Shown: one piece after another, positions 1 through 6,531 of the stretch | Numbering within the stretch: the stretch's first letter is position 1 | Layout: every line of letters begins with the position of its first letter | From: Candidatus Saccharimonadota bacterium | Lineage (GTDB): Bacteria; Patescibacteriota; Saccharimonadia; Saccharimonadales; Saccharimonadaceae | DNA: 27,239 nucleotides | Assembly (NCBI GenBank): GCA_900555425.1 | Contig: UNSM01000004.1 | Coordinates: 1 to 27,239, forward strand | Direction: 5' to 3' | The notes under the pieces: model-generated | What the model saw: the letters and a program-made list of their open reading frames with translations, nothing else | Told to the model about the DNA's origin: nothing | The model's database searches: none | Program-made: the position numbers and the translations under genes

Positions 1-81
1 CGCCACCGGCGTGCCGGTCTGGGTGCGGCGAAGCTCGGGGTCACGGGTCAGACGACCCATGATGAAGATCTTGTTGAGCAT
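1..81 (-). CDS. ssb: Single-stranded DNA-binding protein, N-terminal fragment (foreign segment)
   Basis: Read on the minus strand from an ATG at 81, the 27 codons to the window edge give MLNKIFIMGRLTRDPELRRT and onward, the classic first strand of bacterial SSB, which binds single-stranded DNA as a tetramer in replication and repair. A strong Shine-Dalgarno (GGGAGGAG) precedes the ATG. It follows an rpsF 3' end, the usual rpsF-ssb order of Firmicutes. Base composition is much richer in G+C than the rest of the window and codons end in C or G. I infer it comes from a Clostridia/Oscillospiraceae-like genome and not from the organism that owns the remaining sequence. The gene is cut by the window edge. 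Confidence 0.8.
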   Translation of the reverse strand, partial: MLNKIFIMGRLTRDPELRRTQTGTPVA

Positions 82-93
82 AGTGCTCCTCCC

Positions 94-195
94 TTACTGG
101 TCCTTGCAGACGATCAGGGAACGCATCACGCCGTCGGTAATACGGAAGATACGATCCAGCTCAGCGGGGATCGCGGCGGCGGCGTTGAAGGTCAT
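94..195 (-). CDS. rpsF: 30S ribosomal protein S6, C-terminal fragment (foreign segment)
   Basis: On the minus strand, codons from about 195 down to the TAA at 94-96 read MTFNAAAAIPAELDRIFRIT and then DGVMRSLIVCKDQ. This matches the S6 C-terminus (the 'N A x x x I x x L D R x x R I x D G V x R x L I V' pattern). S6 binds 16S rRNA with S18 on the small-subunit platform. The S6 frame loses all family similarity above about 195, exactly where rpiB similarity begins on the other strand. It lies 12 nt before ssb. The methionine at 195 is internal to S6, so no real start is present. High GC and clostridial-type codons mark it as foreign to the rest of the window. Confidence 0.75.
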   Translation of the reverse strand: MTFNAAAAIPAELDRIFRITDGVMRSLIVCKDQ

Positions 196-484
196 TGGTG
201 ATGATAGTAAAGATCCGCGTGCGATATTAATTTGCGGCGGTGGACAAGGAATGTGTATGGCGGCGAACCGCTTTAAGGGAATTCGAGCTAGCGTGATTTG
301 GGATGCGTTTGAGGCGAAAATGACGCGCCAAGATAACGATTCGAATGTTCTATGTTTACCAGCGCGAGTTTTGGAAGACAACGAATCGGCGTGGAAAGGA
401 ATTGTGGAAACATGGCTGAACACCCCTTATGCGAATGCTCCGCGATTTAATAGGCGTAATGCGCAGTTGGATGAATTGTCATGA
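196..484 (+). pseudogene. rpiB: Ribose-5-phosphate isomerase B, 5'-truncated
   Basis: RpiB interconverts ribose 5-phosphate and ribulose 5-phosphate in the non-oxidative pentose phosphate pathway. The visible part carries the RpiB signature ILICGGGQGMCMAANRFKGI (usually GxGQGMxMAANK), then IRASVIWDAFEAKMTRQDNDSNVLCLPAR, the family's 'R...NDANVL..G.R' region. Roughly the first 45-50 residues are missing because the frame runs into the foreign rpsF/ssb segment near 195; the ATG at 11 in this frame lies in foreign DNA and is not the real start. The stop TGA (482-484) overlaps the ATG of rpe in an ATGA junction, so translation is probably coupled. The gene is probably whole in the organism and cut only by the misjoin. 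Confidence 0.8.
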
Positions 485-990
485 GCAGTTCTGTAATCGC
501 ACCAGCAATTTTGGCGGAGAATGCTGATCAATATAAAGAGCAGGTTGATAAGATAACTGGTCTTGTTGAGCGTGTGCATATTGATATTTCTGATGGAGAA
601 TTTGCCCCGACGTTGACAGTTGGAATTCCAGAATTATGGGCGCCAGAGGGTTGGATGATTGATATTCATGCAATGGTTAATGATGTTGCTGAATATGTTC
701 CGAAGTTGATTGCCCTAAGACCGCATATGATTATTATTCACGCGGAGGCGACGGGAGATGTGAAGACTGCGCTTATGCAGATTCGTCAAGCTGGAATTAT
801 GGCGGGATTAGCGCTACTAAAGCCAACGGTTCCGCGAACGGTTGAGGAATTGATAAAAATAGCAGATCATGTGATGATTTTTAGCGGTGAGCTGGGGCGA
901 TTTGGCGGCACTGCTAGTCTTATGCAACTAGAAAAAATACGACTTATTAAAGCTATTAATCCTAGTGTTGAAATCGGTTGGGATGGCTGA
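481..990 (+). CDS. rpe: Ribulose-phosphate 3-epimerase, interrupted by an in-frame UGA at codon 170
   Basis: This enzyme interconverts ribulose 5-phosphate and xylulose 5-phosphate. The (beta/alpha)8 signatures are present in order: APAILAE at the start (family S.SILA.), HIDISDGEFAPT (family D.MDG.FVPN), DIHAMV (family D.HLM), HAEA, and FSGELGRFGG (family M.V.PGFGG). The final motif EIGWDG corresponds to the family's catalytic-Asp loop (xVDGG) and is cut by TGA at 988-990, where the second conserved glycine should be. The same frame continues with perfect family similarity to a TAA at 1129-1131 (next entry), so the uninterrupted product would be about 216 residues, the usual length. Located between rpiB and the transketolase halves in one operon. 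A standard-code reading yields a 169-residue protein lacking the last beta/alpha units and part of the phosphate-binding site. Confidence 0.85.
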   Translation: MSSSVIAPAILAENADQYKEQVDKITGLVERVHIDISDGEFAPTLTVGIPELWAPEGWMIDIHAMVNDVAEYVPKLIALRPHMIIIHAEATGDVKTALMQIRQAGIMAGLALLKPTVPRTVEELIKIADHVMIFSGELGRFGGTASLMQLEKIRLIKAINPSVEIGWDG

Positions 991-1131
991 GTGGCGGTAG
1001 ATAATGCGTACAGCCTGGTCCAGGGCGGCGTTAACGTTTTGAACGTTGGCGGCGTTATTCAGAAATCGTCAGATCCGCGCGCCATTTTCTCCAGATTGCA
1101 GCAGGAGATTAATAAAACGAGCGTGCTTTAA
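988..1131 (+). other. rpe: In-frame UGA and conserved C-terminal remainder of rpe
   Basis: After the UGA the same frame reads VAVDNAYSLVQGGVNVLNVG and then GVIQKSSDPRAIFSRLQQEI to TAA at 1129-1131. GGVNVLNVGG is the family's phosphate-binding GA(D/N)xLVxGS region, and QKSSDPRAI is the usual RPE tail. The 46 codons show no further stop, shift or loss of motif. A single G-to-T change in GGA would create the TGA. A GTG immediately follows (991-993), so re-initiation is conceivable. The final TAA overlaps the ATG of the transketolase N-half (taATG), implying that full-length translation was the ancestral state. Confidence 0.8.
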
Positions 1132-1967
1132 TGAATGTCGATCAAATAGCGAAATTGAAGAAAATATCACAGCAGCTTCGAAAGTCTGTTATTCGTGAGC
1201 TATCCGAGGCTGGCTCAGGTCATTCGGCTGGCTGCTTGGGGTTTGCTGACGTTATGGCGGTTTTGTATTTTCATGCCATGCAACTAGATCCTGAGAATCC
1301 TAATTGGGAAGATCGGGATATTTTCGTGATGAGTAACGGCCATTATGCGCCACTTTTATATGCCACGCTGGCGGAGCGGGGATTTTTCGATAAAAAAGAG
1401 TTGGCTAATTTGCGAAAATTTGGCTCCAAACTTCAAGGTCATCCAGAACGCGGCAGTTTACCGGGAATTGAAACAACTAGCGGTCCTCTGGGCTGCGGTC
1501 TAAGTCAGGCGGCCGGCATGGCGTATTCATTGCAATATTTGGGCGGCAATTCTGAGCGGTTCGTTTACTGCAGTTTGGGCGATGGCGAACTTGACGAAGG
1601 GAATATTTGGGAAGCGGCGATGTTTGCGAAAAAATATAATCTGGCGAATTTAATTGCGATTGTTGATAGAAATAATATTCAGATTGGTGGCGATACGGAA
1701 AAGGTGATGCCGCTAGGTGATTTGGCGGACAAATGGCGAAGTTTTGGCTGGGATGCGCAGGAGATTGACGGGCATGATCATTCGACGATAATTCAGGCGA
1801 TTGACAAGGCGAAGAATTCTCGTCAGCCGAGCGTGATAATCGCGCATACAATTCCTGGTCGTGGCGTTGATTTTATGGAATATGATTACCGTTGGCATGG
1901 AAAATCTCCAAACGCCGAGGAAGCAGAGTGGGCGCTTGCTCAATTGAGTGAAGGAGGCGGCGAATGA
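1131..1967 (+). CDS. tkt: Transketolase, N-terminal (thiamine-diphosphate-binding) subunit
   Basis: A 278-residue protein equal to the PP domain of transketolase, which moves two-carbon units between sugar phosphates using thiamine diphosphate and Mg2+. Visible landmarks are SGHS (about 29-32), SNGH (68-71), TTSGPLGCGLS (115-125) and the cofactor/Mg motif GDGELDEGN (150-158), followed by AIVDRNNIQIGG. It ends at the domain boundary, so the transketolase is split into two polypeptides, as in archaea and many CPR and Firmicutes genomes. The start ATG overlaps the stop of rpe, and its TGA overlaps the ATG of the C-half by 4 nt, so both halves are probably made in step. Cytoplasmic. Confidence 0.93.
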   Translation: MNVDQIAKLKKISQQLRKSVIRELSEAGSGHSAGCLGFADVMAVLYFHAMQLDPENPNWEDRDIFVMSNGHYAPLLYATLAERGFFDKKELANLRKFGSKLQGHPERGSLPGIETTSGPLGCGLSQAAGMAYSLQYLGGNSERFVYCSLGDGELDEGNIWEAAMFAKKYNLANLIAIVDRNNIQIGGDTEKVMPLGDLADKWRSFGWDAQEIDGHDHSTIIQAIDKAKNSRQPSVIIAHTIPGRGVDFMEYDYRWHGKSPNAEEAEWALAQLSEGGGE

Positions 1968-2926
1968 GTTTCTTAATGGAGAATTGGCAGAATTTGGAAC
2001 TTGCGGCAATTCGCGTTGGCTTTGGCGAAGGCTTGGTGAATATTGCGAAGAAAAATAATTTGGTGGTGGCGCTGAGTGCGGATTTGATGGAGAGCGTTGG
2101 CTTTGGTAAGTTTTACGAGGAAATCGGGAAACCGCGGGCAATTGAAGTTGGCGTGGCGGAGCAGAATTTGGTTACCGTGGCGTCTGGATTGGCGGCTATG
2201 GGAAATATTCCGTTTGCAGCCAGTTATGCAGCGTTTAGTCCGGGTCGCAACTGGGAACAGATTCGAACGACTATTTGTCTGAACAATCAGCCGGTTAAGT
2301 TAGTGGGTTCTCATGCGGGGCTTAATGTCGGTCCGGACGGCGCGACGCATCAAATGTTGGAAGATATTGCGCTGATGCGAAGTTTGCCTAATATGGTGGT
2401 TTTGGCGCCCGGTGATGCTAATGAGGCCAAGCTGATCGCGGCGGCAATGGCTGGAGATAAACGCCCGAATTACGTAAGATTGCCAAGAGAAAAAACACCG
2501 TTATTCTTAAATCAATCTACTTTTGAGATTGGAAAAAGCTACACGCTGAGGCACGGCAAAGACGTTGCCTTGTTTGGAACTGGCGTGATGACTTATCAAT
2601 TACTGTTGGCAGCGGAAAAGTTAGCAAGCGAATATGACATTCAGGCGGAAGTGATTCATTTTCCGACGATTAAGCCATTGGACGAGGATGCTGTACTTGA
2701 TGCAGCTCAAAAATGCCAAGCCGTCATTACGGCGGAAGAAGGGCAGATTACTGGTGGATTTGGCTCAAGCGTGGCAGAAGTTCTTAGTGAGAATTTGCCA
2801 GTGAAGATGAAACGAATCGGCGTTAATGATGTGTTTGGCGAGTCTGGCAAAATGTCTGAATTGTGGCGAAAACACGGTTTGGATGTCGATTCAATTGTTC
2901 GTAGTGTTGTCAATTTTCTCCAGTAA
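1964..2926 (+). CDS. tkt: Transketolase, C-terminal (pyrimidine-binding) subunit
   Basis: A 320-residue protein with the Pyr and C-terminal domains of transketolase. EVGVAEQNLV (about 61-70) holds the conserved glutamate that activates the cofactor's aminopyrimidine; SYAAFSPGRNWEQIR and GSHAGLNVGPDGATHQMLEDIALMRSLPNM are typical of this half, and EEGQITGGFGSSVAEVL belongs to the C-terminal domain. It should pair with the upstream N-half to form the active sites at their interface. The start ATG at 1964 has GGAGG upstream and overlaps the N-half stop. It is the last gene of the pentose phosphate operon. Its UAA at 2924-2926 touches the U-tract of a terminator serving the convergent gene A. Confidence 0.93.
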   Translation: MSFLMENWQNLELAAIRVGFGEGLVNIAKKNNLVVALSADLMESVGFGKFYEEIGKPRAIEVGVAEQNLVTVASGLAAMGNIPFAASYAAFSPGRNWEQIRTTICLNNQPVKLVGSHAGLNVGPDGATHQMLEDIALMRSLPNMVVLAPGDANEAKLIAAAMAGDKRPNYVRLPREKTPLFLNQSTFEIGKSYTLRHGKDVALFGTGVMTYQLLLAAEKLASEYDIQAEVIHFPTIKPLDEDAVLDAAQKCQAVITAEEGQITGGFGSSVAEVLSENLPVKMKRIGVNDVFGESGKMSELWRKHGLDVDSIVRSVVNFLQ

Positions 2927-2990
2927 AAAGCCCGCCAGGAGCTACTGCCAAGATCTAATTAAAGACCTCAAAGCGGTAGTCCTGACGGGT
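2925..2990 (-). terminator. Structured terminator of minus-strand gene A
   Basis: Arms at 2931-2948 and 2973-2989 form a long stem with one bulge (outer CCCG/CGGG, middle CTAC/GTAG). A smaller hairpin in the loop pairs AGGTCT with AGATCT on the minus strand. Minus-strand RNA ends in CUUUUU (complement of 2925-2930), the pattern of an intrinsic terminator for gene A. Plus-strand RNA has no U-run after the stem, so it is a poorer terminator for the transketolase operon. Confidence 0.7.
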
Positions 2991-2996
2991 ATGCGC

Positions 2997-3212
2997 TCAT
3001 CTACGGTGTTGTTGTCGCCTCCGCCGTTGTTGGATCATCCCATAGATGATCGAAGGAATTGAGACGCTAGCCAGCGCGAATAGTGCGCCTTCGGGCAGTC
3101 CGTAGGTTTTGACAATGTAAATGAGCGTCGCCCACCACACCGCGCAGAGCAGTGCAATGATGAGCAAGAATGACTTACCTGCGAAGACGGTTGTCCGTAC
3201 CACGGGGCTCAT
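2997..3212 (-). CDS. Small two-helix membrane protein, unknown function (gene A)
   Basis: A 71-residue protein with two hydrophobic segments (about 10-34, FAGKSFLLIIALLCAVWWAT and on, and 42-60, ALFALASVSIPSIIYGMI) and a very basic tail QQRRRRQQHRR. By the positive-inside rule the tail should be cytoplasmic. I do not recognise a family. It is supported as a real gene by AGGGAG seven nt before the ATG, a near-consensus promoter with an exact 17 bp spacer (3299-3327) and an intrinsic terminator just past the stop. Codons are unlike neighbours: CTG/CTC for Leu, ATC for Ile, no TTA. It sits alone, opposite to and between two carbohydrate-metabolism operons. Genes B and C in this window have the same layout. 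Confidence 0.7.
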   Translation of the reverse strand: MSPVVRTTVFAGKSFLLIIALLCAVWWATLIYIVKTYGLPEGALFALASVSIPSIIYGMIQQRRRRQQHRR

Positions 3213-3293
3213 TTTTTTTCTCCCTTTCTGAGAAGAAAATGCTCAAAGCTAAAGGGCTACTTCCGCCCTAAGACAAAGCCTTGAGCAAAAGCC
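3213..3293 (-). promoter_or_regulatory. Folded 5' leader of gene A
   Basis: The predicted minus-strand transcript begins near 3293 with GGCUUUUGCUC. An outer stem pairs 3240-3249 with 3278-3287 (10 bp), and inside it AGGGC/GCCCU pairs 3253-3257 with 3265-3269 around a 7-nt loop. The only irregular outer pair (3247/3280) is A-C on the plus strand but U-G on the minus strand, so the fold is made for minus-strand RNA. The right arm is followed by AUUUUCUUCU, so an attenuator is possible. Ribosome-binding sequence AGGGAG follows. Confidence 0.6.
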
Positions 3294-3298
3294 ATTTT

Positions 3299-3327
3299 AT
3301 ATTATCACTAATTACGTAAAATGTCAA
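3299..3327 (-). promoter_or_regulatory. Promoter of gene A
   Basis: Minus strand: TTGACA (3327-3322), 17 bp spacer, TAATAT (3304-3299). The -35 is a perfect consensus. It lies back to back with the aldolase promoter; the two -35 boxes are separated by 5 bp. Confidence 0.75.
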
Positions 3328-3332
3328 TTCTC

Positions 3333-3361
3333 TTGGCATAGCGGGCAGTAATTGATATAAT
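3333..3361 (+). promoter_or_regulatory. Promoter of the aldolase operon
   Basis: TTGGCA (3333-3338), 17 bp spacer, TATAAT (3356-3361) with an extended TGA before the -10. The predicted start near 3368 leaves a short leader with AGGGGGC before the ATG at 3387. It diverges from the gene A promoter. Confidence 0.75.
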
Positions 3362-3386
3362 TACCATAAGTATTTTAGGGGGCAGT

Positions 3387-4298
3387 ATGGGATTATCGAT
3401 TTCAGAGATTCGGAAAAACACGACGCGGGCGCGTCATTTAATGCAGCGAACACGGGCGCAGCGTTTTGCGGTTGGGGCGTTTAATATTGACAATCAAGAG
3501 ACGTTGATTGCGGTGGCGCGCGCGGCACAAAAGCTTCAGTCGCCAGTGTTGGTTGAGGTTTCTGACGCCGAAGTGAAGGCTATGGGTCTAGAGAACGTTC
3601 GCGATTTGGTGGACAATTATAAGGCTGAGTATGGAATTGAAATGTACTTGAATTTGGACCACGGTCCGACAGTTGAGGGCTGTAAGCGAGCGATTGACGC
3701 AGGGTACGAGTTTATCCATATTGATATTTCTCAGGCAAATCACGGCGCTTCTGATGAGGAAATCATTGCGAAGACTCGTGAAGTTGTTGAATATGCCAAG
3801 TTTACTGGTGCGCTAGTGGAATCTGAGCCGCATTATTTTGGCGGGAGTTCAAATGTTCATACGGAAGATATAAATTATGAGGAAATAAAAAAGACTTTTT
3901 CTACTCCAGAAGGCGCGCGTGCGTTTGTCGAGGCGACTGGAATTGATACTTTTGCGGCGGCGATTGGCAATTTGCACGGCAAATATCCAGTTCCGAAAGT
4001 GTTGGATTTGGATTTGTTGGCTGACATTCGCGAGGCGATTCATTGTCAGATTTCGTTGCACGGTGGGTCTGGAACGCCGCTGCATTATTTTGAGGATGCT
4101 GCGAAAATTGGCGTTTCTAAAATCAATATCAATTCTGATATGCGTTACGCTTTCCGAACGACTTTGGAGAAAACCTTGCGAGAAAATCCAAATGAGTACG
4201 CTATCGTTAAATTAATGCCGCCAGTTTATGCCGCTGTACAGGAAGTGGTGGAGTCGAAGATTAAGGCGTTTAATTCCGTCAGGAAGGCGGTGGTTTAA
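3387..4298 (+). CDS. fba: Class II fructose-bisphosphate aldolase family protein
   Basis: A 303-residue zinc-dependent aldolase-family TIM barrel. Class II members cleave fructose 1,6-bisphosphate, or related ketose bisphosphates such as tagatose, to two triose phosphates. Motifs: AFNIDNQETL near 31-40; LNLDHG with catalytic Asp91 and zinc-ligand His92; HIDIS (111-115, family M.D.S); GNLHG with His197; LHGGSGT with His225; and NINSD (247-251, family NI.TD), which binds substrate phosphate. Length is typical. The start at 3387 has AGGGGGC upstream. Its TAA overlaps the ATG of a PfkB-type kinase (taATG), suggesting the pair works in hexose bisphosphate metabolism. Exact substrate is inferred; a tagatose-type aldolase is the main alternative. 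Confidence 0.88.
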   Translation: MGLSISEIRKNTTRARHLMQRTRAQRFAVGAFNIDNQETLIAVARAAQKLQSPVLVEVSDAEVKAMGLENVRDLVDNYKAEYGIEMYLNLDHGPTVEGCKRAIDAGYEFIHIDISQANHGASDEEIIAKTREVVEYAKFTGALVESEPHYFGGSSNVHTEDINYEEIKKTFSTPEGARAFVEATGIDTFAAAIGNLHGKYPVPKVLDLDLLADIREAIHCQISLHGGSGTPLHYFEDAAKIGVSKININSDMRYAFRTTLEKTLRENPNEYAIVKLMPPVYAAVQEVVESKIKAFNSVRKAVV

Positions 4299-5260
4299 TG
4301 GCGAAAATCATCACCGTTGGTGCGGCAATTCAAGACGTATTTTTAAGTCAATCAGACGCACTGACGCCAGTTTGTGAAAGTCCAGAACACTGTTTTGCGC
4401 GACTGGATTTGGGGGCAAAGGCTGACGTAAACCAGATTCATTTTTCAACTGGCGGTGGCGCTACAAACGCTGCGGTAACGTTTTCCAGGCAAGGTCATTA
4501 TGCTAGTTTTATGGGTGCAATCGGTCACGATCCGGCTGGGCAAGCGGTGATTGCAGATCTGGACAAGGAAAATATTGACACGCATTTGGTGAGGTACTCG
4601 CCAAAATACAGTACGGGATATTCGGTGTTATTATTGGCTTCAAATGGCGAGCGAACGATTTTAACATACCGCGGAGCTTCAACGCATTATCATGAGGCGG
4701 ATTTTGATTTATCCGAAGAGGATGCGGATTGGCTATACGTTTCAACTTTGGCAGGAAATATGTCAATGCTTCATAAATTATTCCAGCAAGCCAAGCGTCG
4801 TGATATGAAAATTTGCTTCAATCCTGGAAAGAAAGAATTGGTGCAAAAGGATAAATTGCTGGGACTTTTGTCTGATGTCGATGTTTTAACTTTGAACAAA
4901 GAAGAAATGCAACAGTTGGTGTCTGGCGAGGATTTGGAGGCCTTGGTTAGAAGAGGCTTGAGATTAGTTCCGGTCGTTTTGGTGACGGACGGCGTAAACG
5001 GCTCAATTGCAAGCGACGGAAAAACTATCGTGCGAGCGCTGATGTACGATGACAGGCCGTCAATTGACAGAACTGGCGCTGGAGATGCGTTTGCGTCGGG
5101 ATTTTTGAGTGAATGGGCGCGAAGTGGCAATTTGAAAAACTCTGTGATTATGGGCAGTGCGAATGCTAGTTCGGTGGTTATGAAAATTGGAGCAAAGGCT
5201 GGAATTTTATATGCTGGCACAGTACTTCATGCTATGCCAATTCAAGAAAGGGAATTATAA
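4298..5260 (+). CDS. PfkB-family carbohydrate kinase
   Basis: A 320-residue ribokinase/PfkB-fold sugar kinase that phosphorylates a sugar or sugar phosphate with ATP. It shows the N-terminal glycine pair region STGGGATNAAVTFSRQG (about 50-66), the GAIGHDPAG turn, and the C-terminal signature DRTGAGDAFASGF (257-269), whose Asp263 is the expected catalytic base next to the anion hole. Overlap with the aldolase gene by 1 nt, and with the next gene by 1 nt, indicates one transcript. Beside an aldolase it could act as a 6-phosphofructokinase or tagatose-6-phosphate kinase, but ribokinase or adenosine-kinase-like activity is not excluded by sequence alone. Confidence 0.85.
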   Translation: MAKIITVGAAIQDVFLSQSDALTPVCESPEHCFARLDLGAKADVNQIHFSTGGGATNAAVTFSRQGHYASFMGAIGHDPAGQAVIADLDKENIDTHLVRYSPKYSTGYSVLLLASNGERTILTYRGASTHYHEADFDLSEEDADWLYVSTLAGNMSMLHKLFQQAKRRDMKICFNPGKKELVQKDKLLGLLSDVDVLTLNKEEMQQLVSGEDLEALVRRGLRLVPVVLVTDGVNGSIASDGKTIVRALMYDDRPSIDRTGAGDAFASGFLSEWARSGNLKNSVIMGSANASSVVMKIGAKAGILYAGTVLHAMPIQEREL

Positions 5261-5739
5261 TGGCGCAAAATTTGGGGAAATTGTTGGGCGGTGACGCGAA
5301 AAAGCGTCGAGCATTAACCGAGCTCAGGCAGATGACTAGAGATGATAGTGATGTGCGATTGATTGCGGAGATATTGGCTAGAGCGCACTCGATTATTCGA
5401 TCTCTAGGCCTGGACCCGTCAAACGCTACGGCAGAAGAAATCTATCAATCACTAATGGCTATTGCGCCGAAAGTGGACAAATGGGCGCCATTCAAGGCTT
5501 CTGAATGGGTGCTTTTGGACGTTGATGGGCAAGTGATTTCGTTTAATCCGATTGACATTATAAATAACTATCATTGCCAGTTACCTCTGGGAAAGCAGCA
5601 AACAACGTATGGCAAGCGAGGCCTGGGATTTGAGATTACGCGCCGATATAAAAACCACCCGCGCACGTACAATCCAGCTGTGGAGCGAGTGGTTTGTCAG
5701 GGTGGAATTTGTTGGATTGAGTCGAAAACTAAGAAATAA
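5260..5739 (+). CDS. Unknown protein in the aldolase-kinase operon
   Basis: A 159-residue soluble protein with no signal peptide or membrane segment. I do not recognise a family. The N-terminal half is helical and charged (GGDAKKRRALTELRQM, then an EILARAHSIIRSLGLDP stretch); the C-terminal half looks like beta structure with SEWVLLDVDGQVISFNP and ends in VERVVCQGGICWIESK with two cysteines five apart. The ATG overlaps the kinase stop (taATG), so it is translationally coupled and probably functionally tied to the sugar kinase/aldolase pair. Its TAA (5737-5739) directly abuts the stop of the convergent LOG gene with no bases between. Confidence 0.75.
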   Translation: MAQNLGKLLGGDAKKRRALTELRQMTRDDSDVRLIAEILARAHSIIRSLGLDPSNATAEEIYQSLMAIAPKVDKWAPFKASEWVLLDVDGQVISFNPIDIINNYHCQLPLGKQQTTYGKRGLGFEITRRYKNHPRTYNPAVERVVCQGGICWIESKTKK

Positions 5740-6411
5740 TTATCGGTCGCAGCAAGTTCGCTGATTTTTGATCAAATTAACCACCTCTGGAATATCTTCG
5801 GTAATTGTGTAGATTTTTTCATCACCGTCAGAAATTAACTTATTTGGAAGCATGTTTTCGCAAACAAAATTATCCCATTTGCCCCAGAATTTTTTATCAA
5901 ACAGAACAATTGGTACTGGCGCCATTTTCTTAGTTTGTGTCAATGTGATAATCTCACAAATTTCATCCATCGTACCGAATCCGCCAGGGAAACAAACGTA
6001 CGCATCAGCCAGAAGTGTCATAACGATTTTTCGTGGTGCGAAGTGAGTGAATGCGAACGAATCTGTCGTGTAGTTGTTTAATGATTGCTCGTGTGGCAAG
6101 CGAATGTTGAATCCGACTGATTTTCCACCAGCTTCCATAGCGCCGCGGTTTGCCGCTTCCATAATTCCGCCGCCGCCGCCGGTGATAATTGTGTAGCCTT
6201 CTTTAGCTAATTGAAATGCCAAGTCTTTGGCTTTTTGGTAATATTCGTTATCTTCAGTTATCCTGGCTGATCCAAAAAAAGTCACGGTTTTATGATATTT
6301 TTGGAGAATTTCATAGCCGGCATGAATTTCGTCATCGACTTTTCCTAATCTGAACATCGCAGCCTGAAGTTGCAATTCGCGCGGAATACAAACATTTTTC
6401 GGTGTCATCAT
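5740..6411 (-). CDS. LOG-family (TIGR00730-type) Rossmann-fold nucleotide hydrolase
   Basis: A 223-residue member of the family once called lysine decarboxylase-like, known for removing ribose 5-phosphate from nucleotides (LOG in plants). Motifs: TFFGSAR (about 44-50), GGGGGIMEAANRGAMEAGG (78-96) and the phosphate/active-site signature FPGGFGTMDEICE (141-153). Two in-frame ATGs open the gene (6411 and 6408); AAGGAT lies just upstream and spaces better with the second. It is convergent with the aldolase operon, with stop codons back to back. In bacteria the role may be nucleotide salvage or nucleotide-pool cleaning; the substrate here is not determinable. Confidence 0.85.
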   Translation of the reverse strand: MMTPKNVCIPRELQLQAAMFRLGKVDDEIHAGYEILQKYHKTVTFFGSARITEDNEYYQKAKDLAFQLAKEGYTIITGGGGGIMEAANRGAMEAGGKSVGFNIRLPHEQSLNNYTTDSFAFTHFAPRKIVMTLLADAYVCFPGGFGTMDEICEIITLTQTKKMAPVPIVLFDKKFWGKWDNFVCENMLPNKLISDGDEKIYTITEDIPEVVNLIKNQRTCCDR

Positions 6412-6476
6412 TATCCTTTTTATTTTATGATTTTAACTTTATTACTATATCATAAAATGCCTATGGTTACAATACA

Positions 6477-6505
6477 TTGACGGCAAATAATCCATCATAT
6501 ACAAT
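6477..6505 (+). promoter_or_regulatory. Promoter of the 6532-7131 gene
   Basis: TTGACG (6477-6482), 17 bp spacer, TACAAT (6500-6505). The predicted RNA start near 6512 leaves a leader of about 20 nt with GGAGG six nt before the ATG at 6532. Confidence 0.7.
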
Positions 6506-6531
6506 CAAAACACAATCTAAATGGAGGTTTT

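Larger units (their letters stand above)
1..197. other. Probable chimeric contig end
   Basis: The first ~195 bases are markedly GC-rich and encode rpsF/ssb of a Clostridia-like organism on the minus strand, while the sequence from ~196 on is AT-richer and encodes CPR-type rpiB on the plus strand. Both genes are truncated at the same place, which is what a misjoined assembly produces. The exact breakpoint cannot be fixed by eye; it lies near 183-200, where a few bases could belong to either gene. Confidence 0.7.

Noticed and set aside
11..195. Plus-strand coding upstream of rpiB from the ATG at 11
   Set aside because: This stretch is the antisense of rpsF/ssb from a foreign fragment and shows no RpiB similarity.
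481..1131. Genetic code 25 (UGA = Gly) for the whole genome
   Set aside because: Seven genes in the window end at UGA in the expected place and only rpe has an internal UGA; code-25 genomes use UGA many times per gene.
4771..5220. 149-residue minus-strand frame inside the sugar kinase
   Set aside because: Fully antisense to a conserved PfkB gene, with no promoter or ribosome site of its own.
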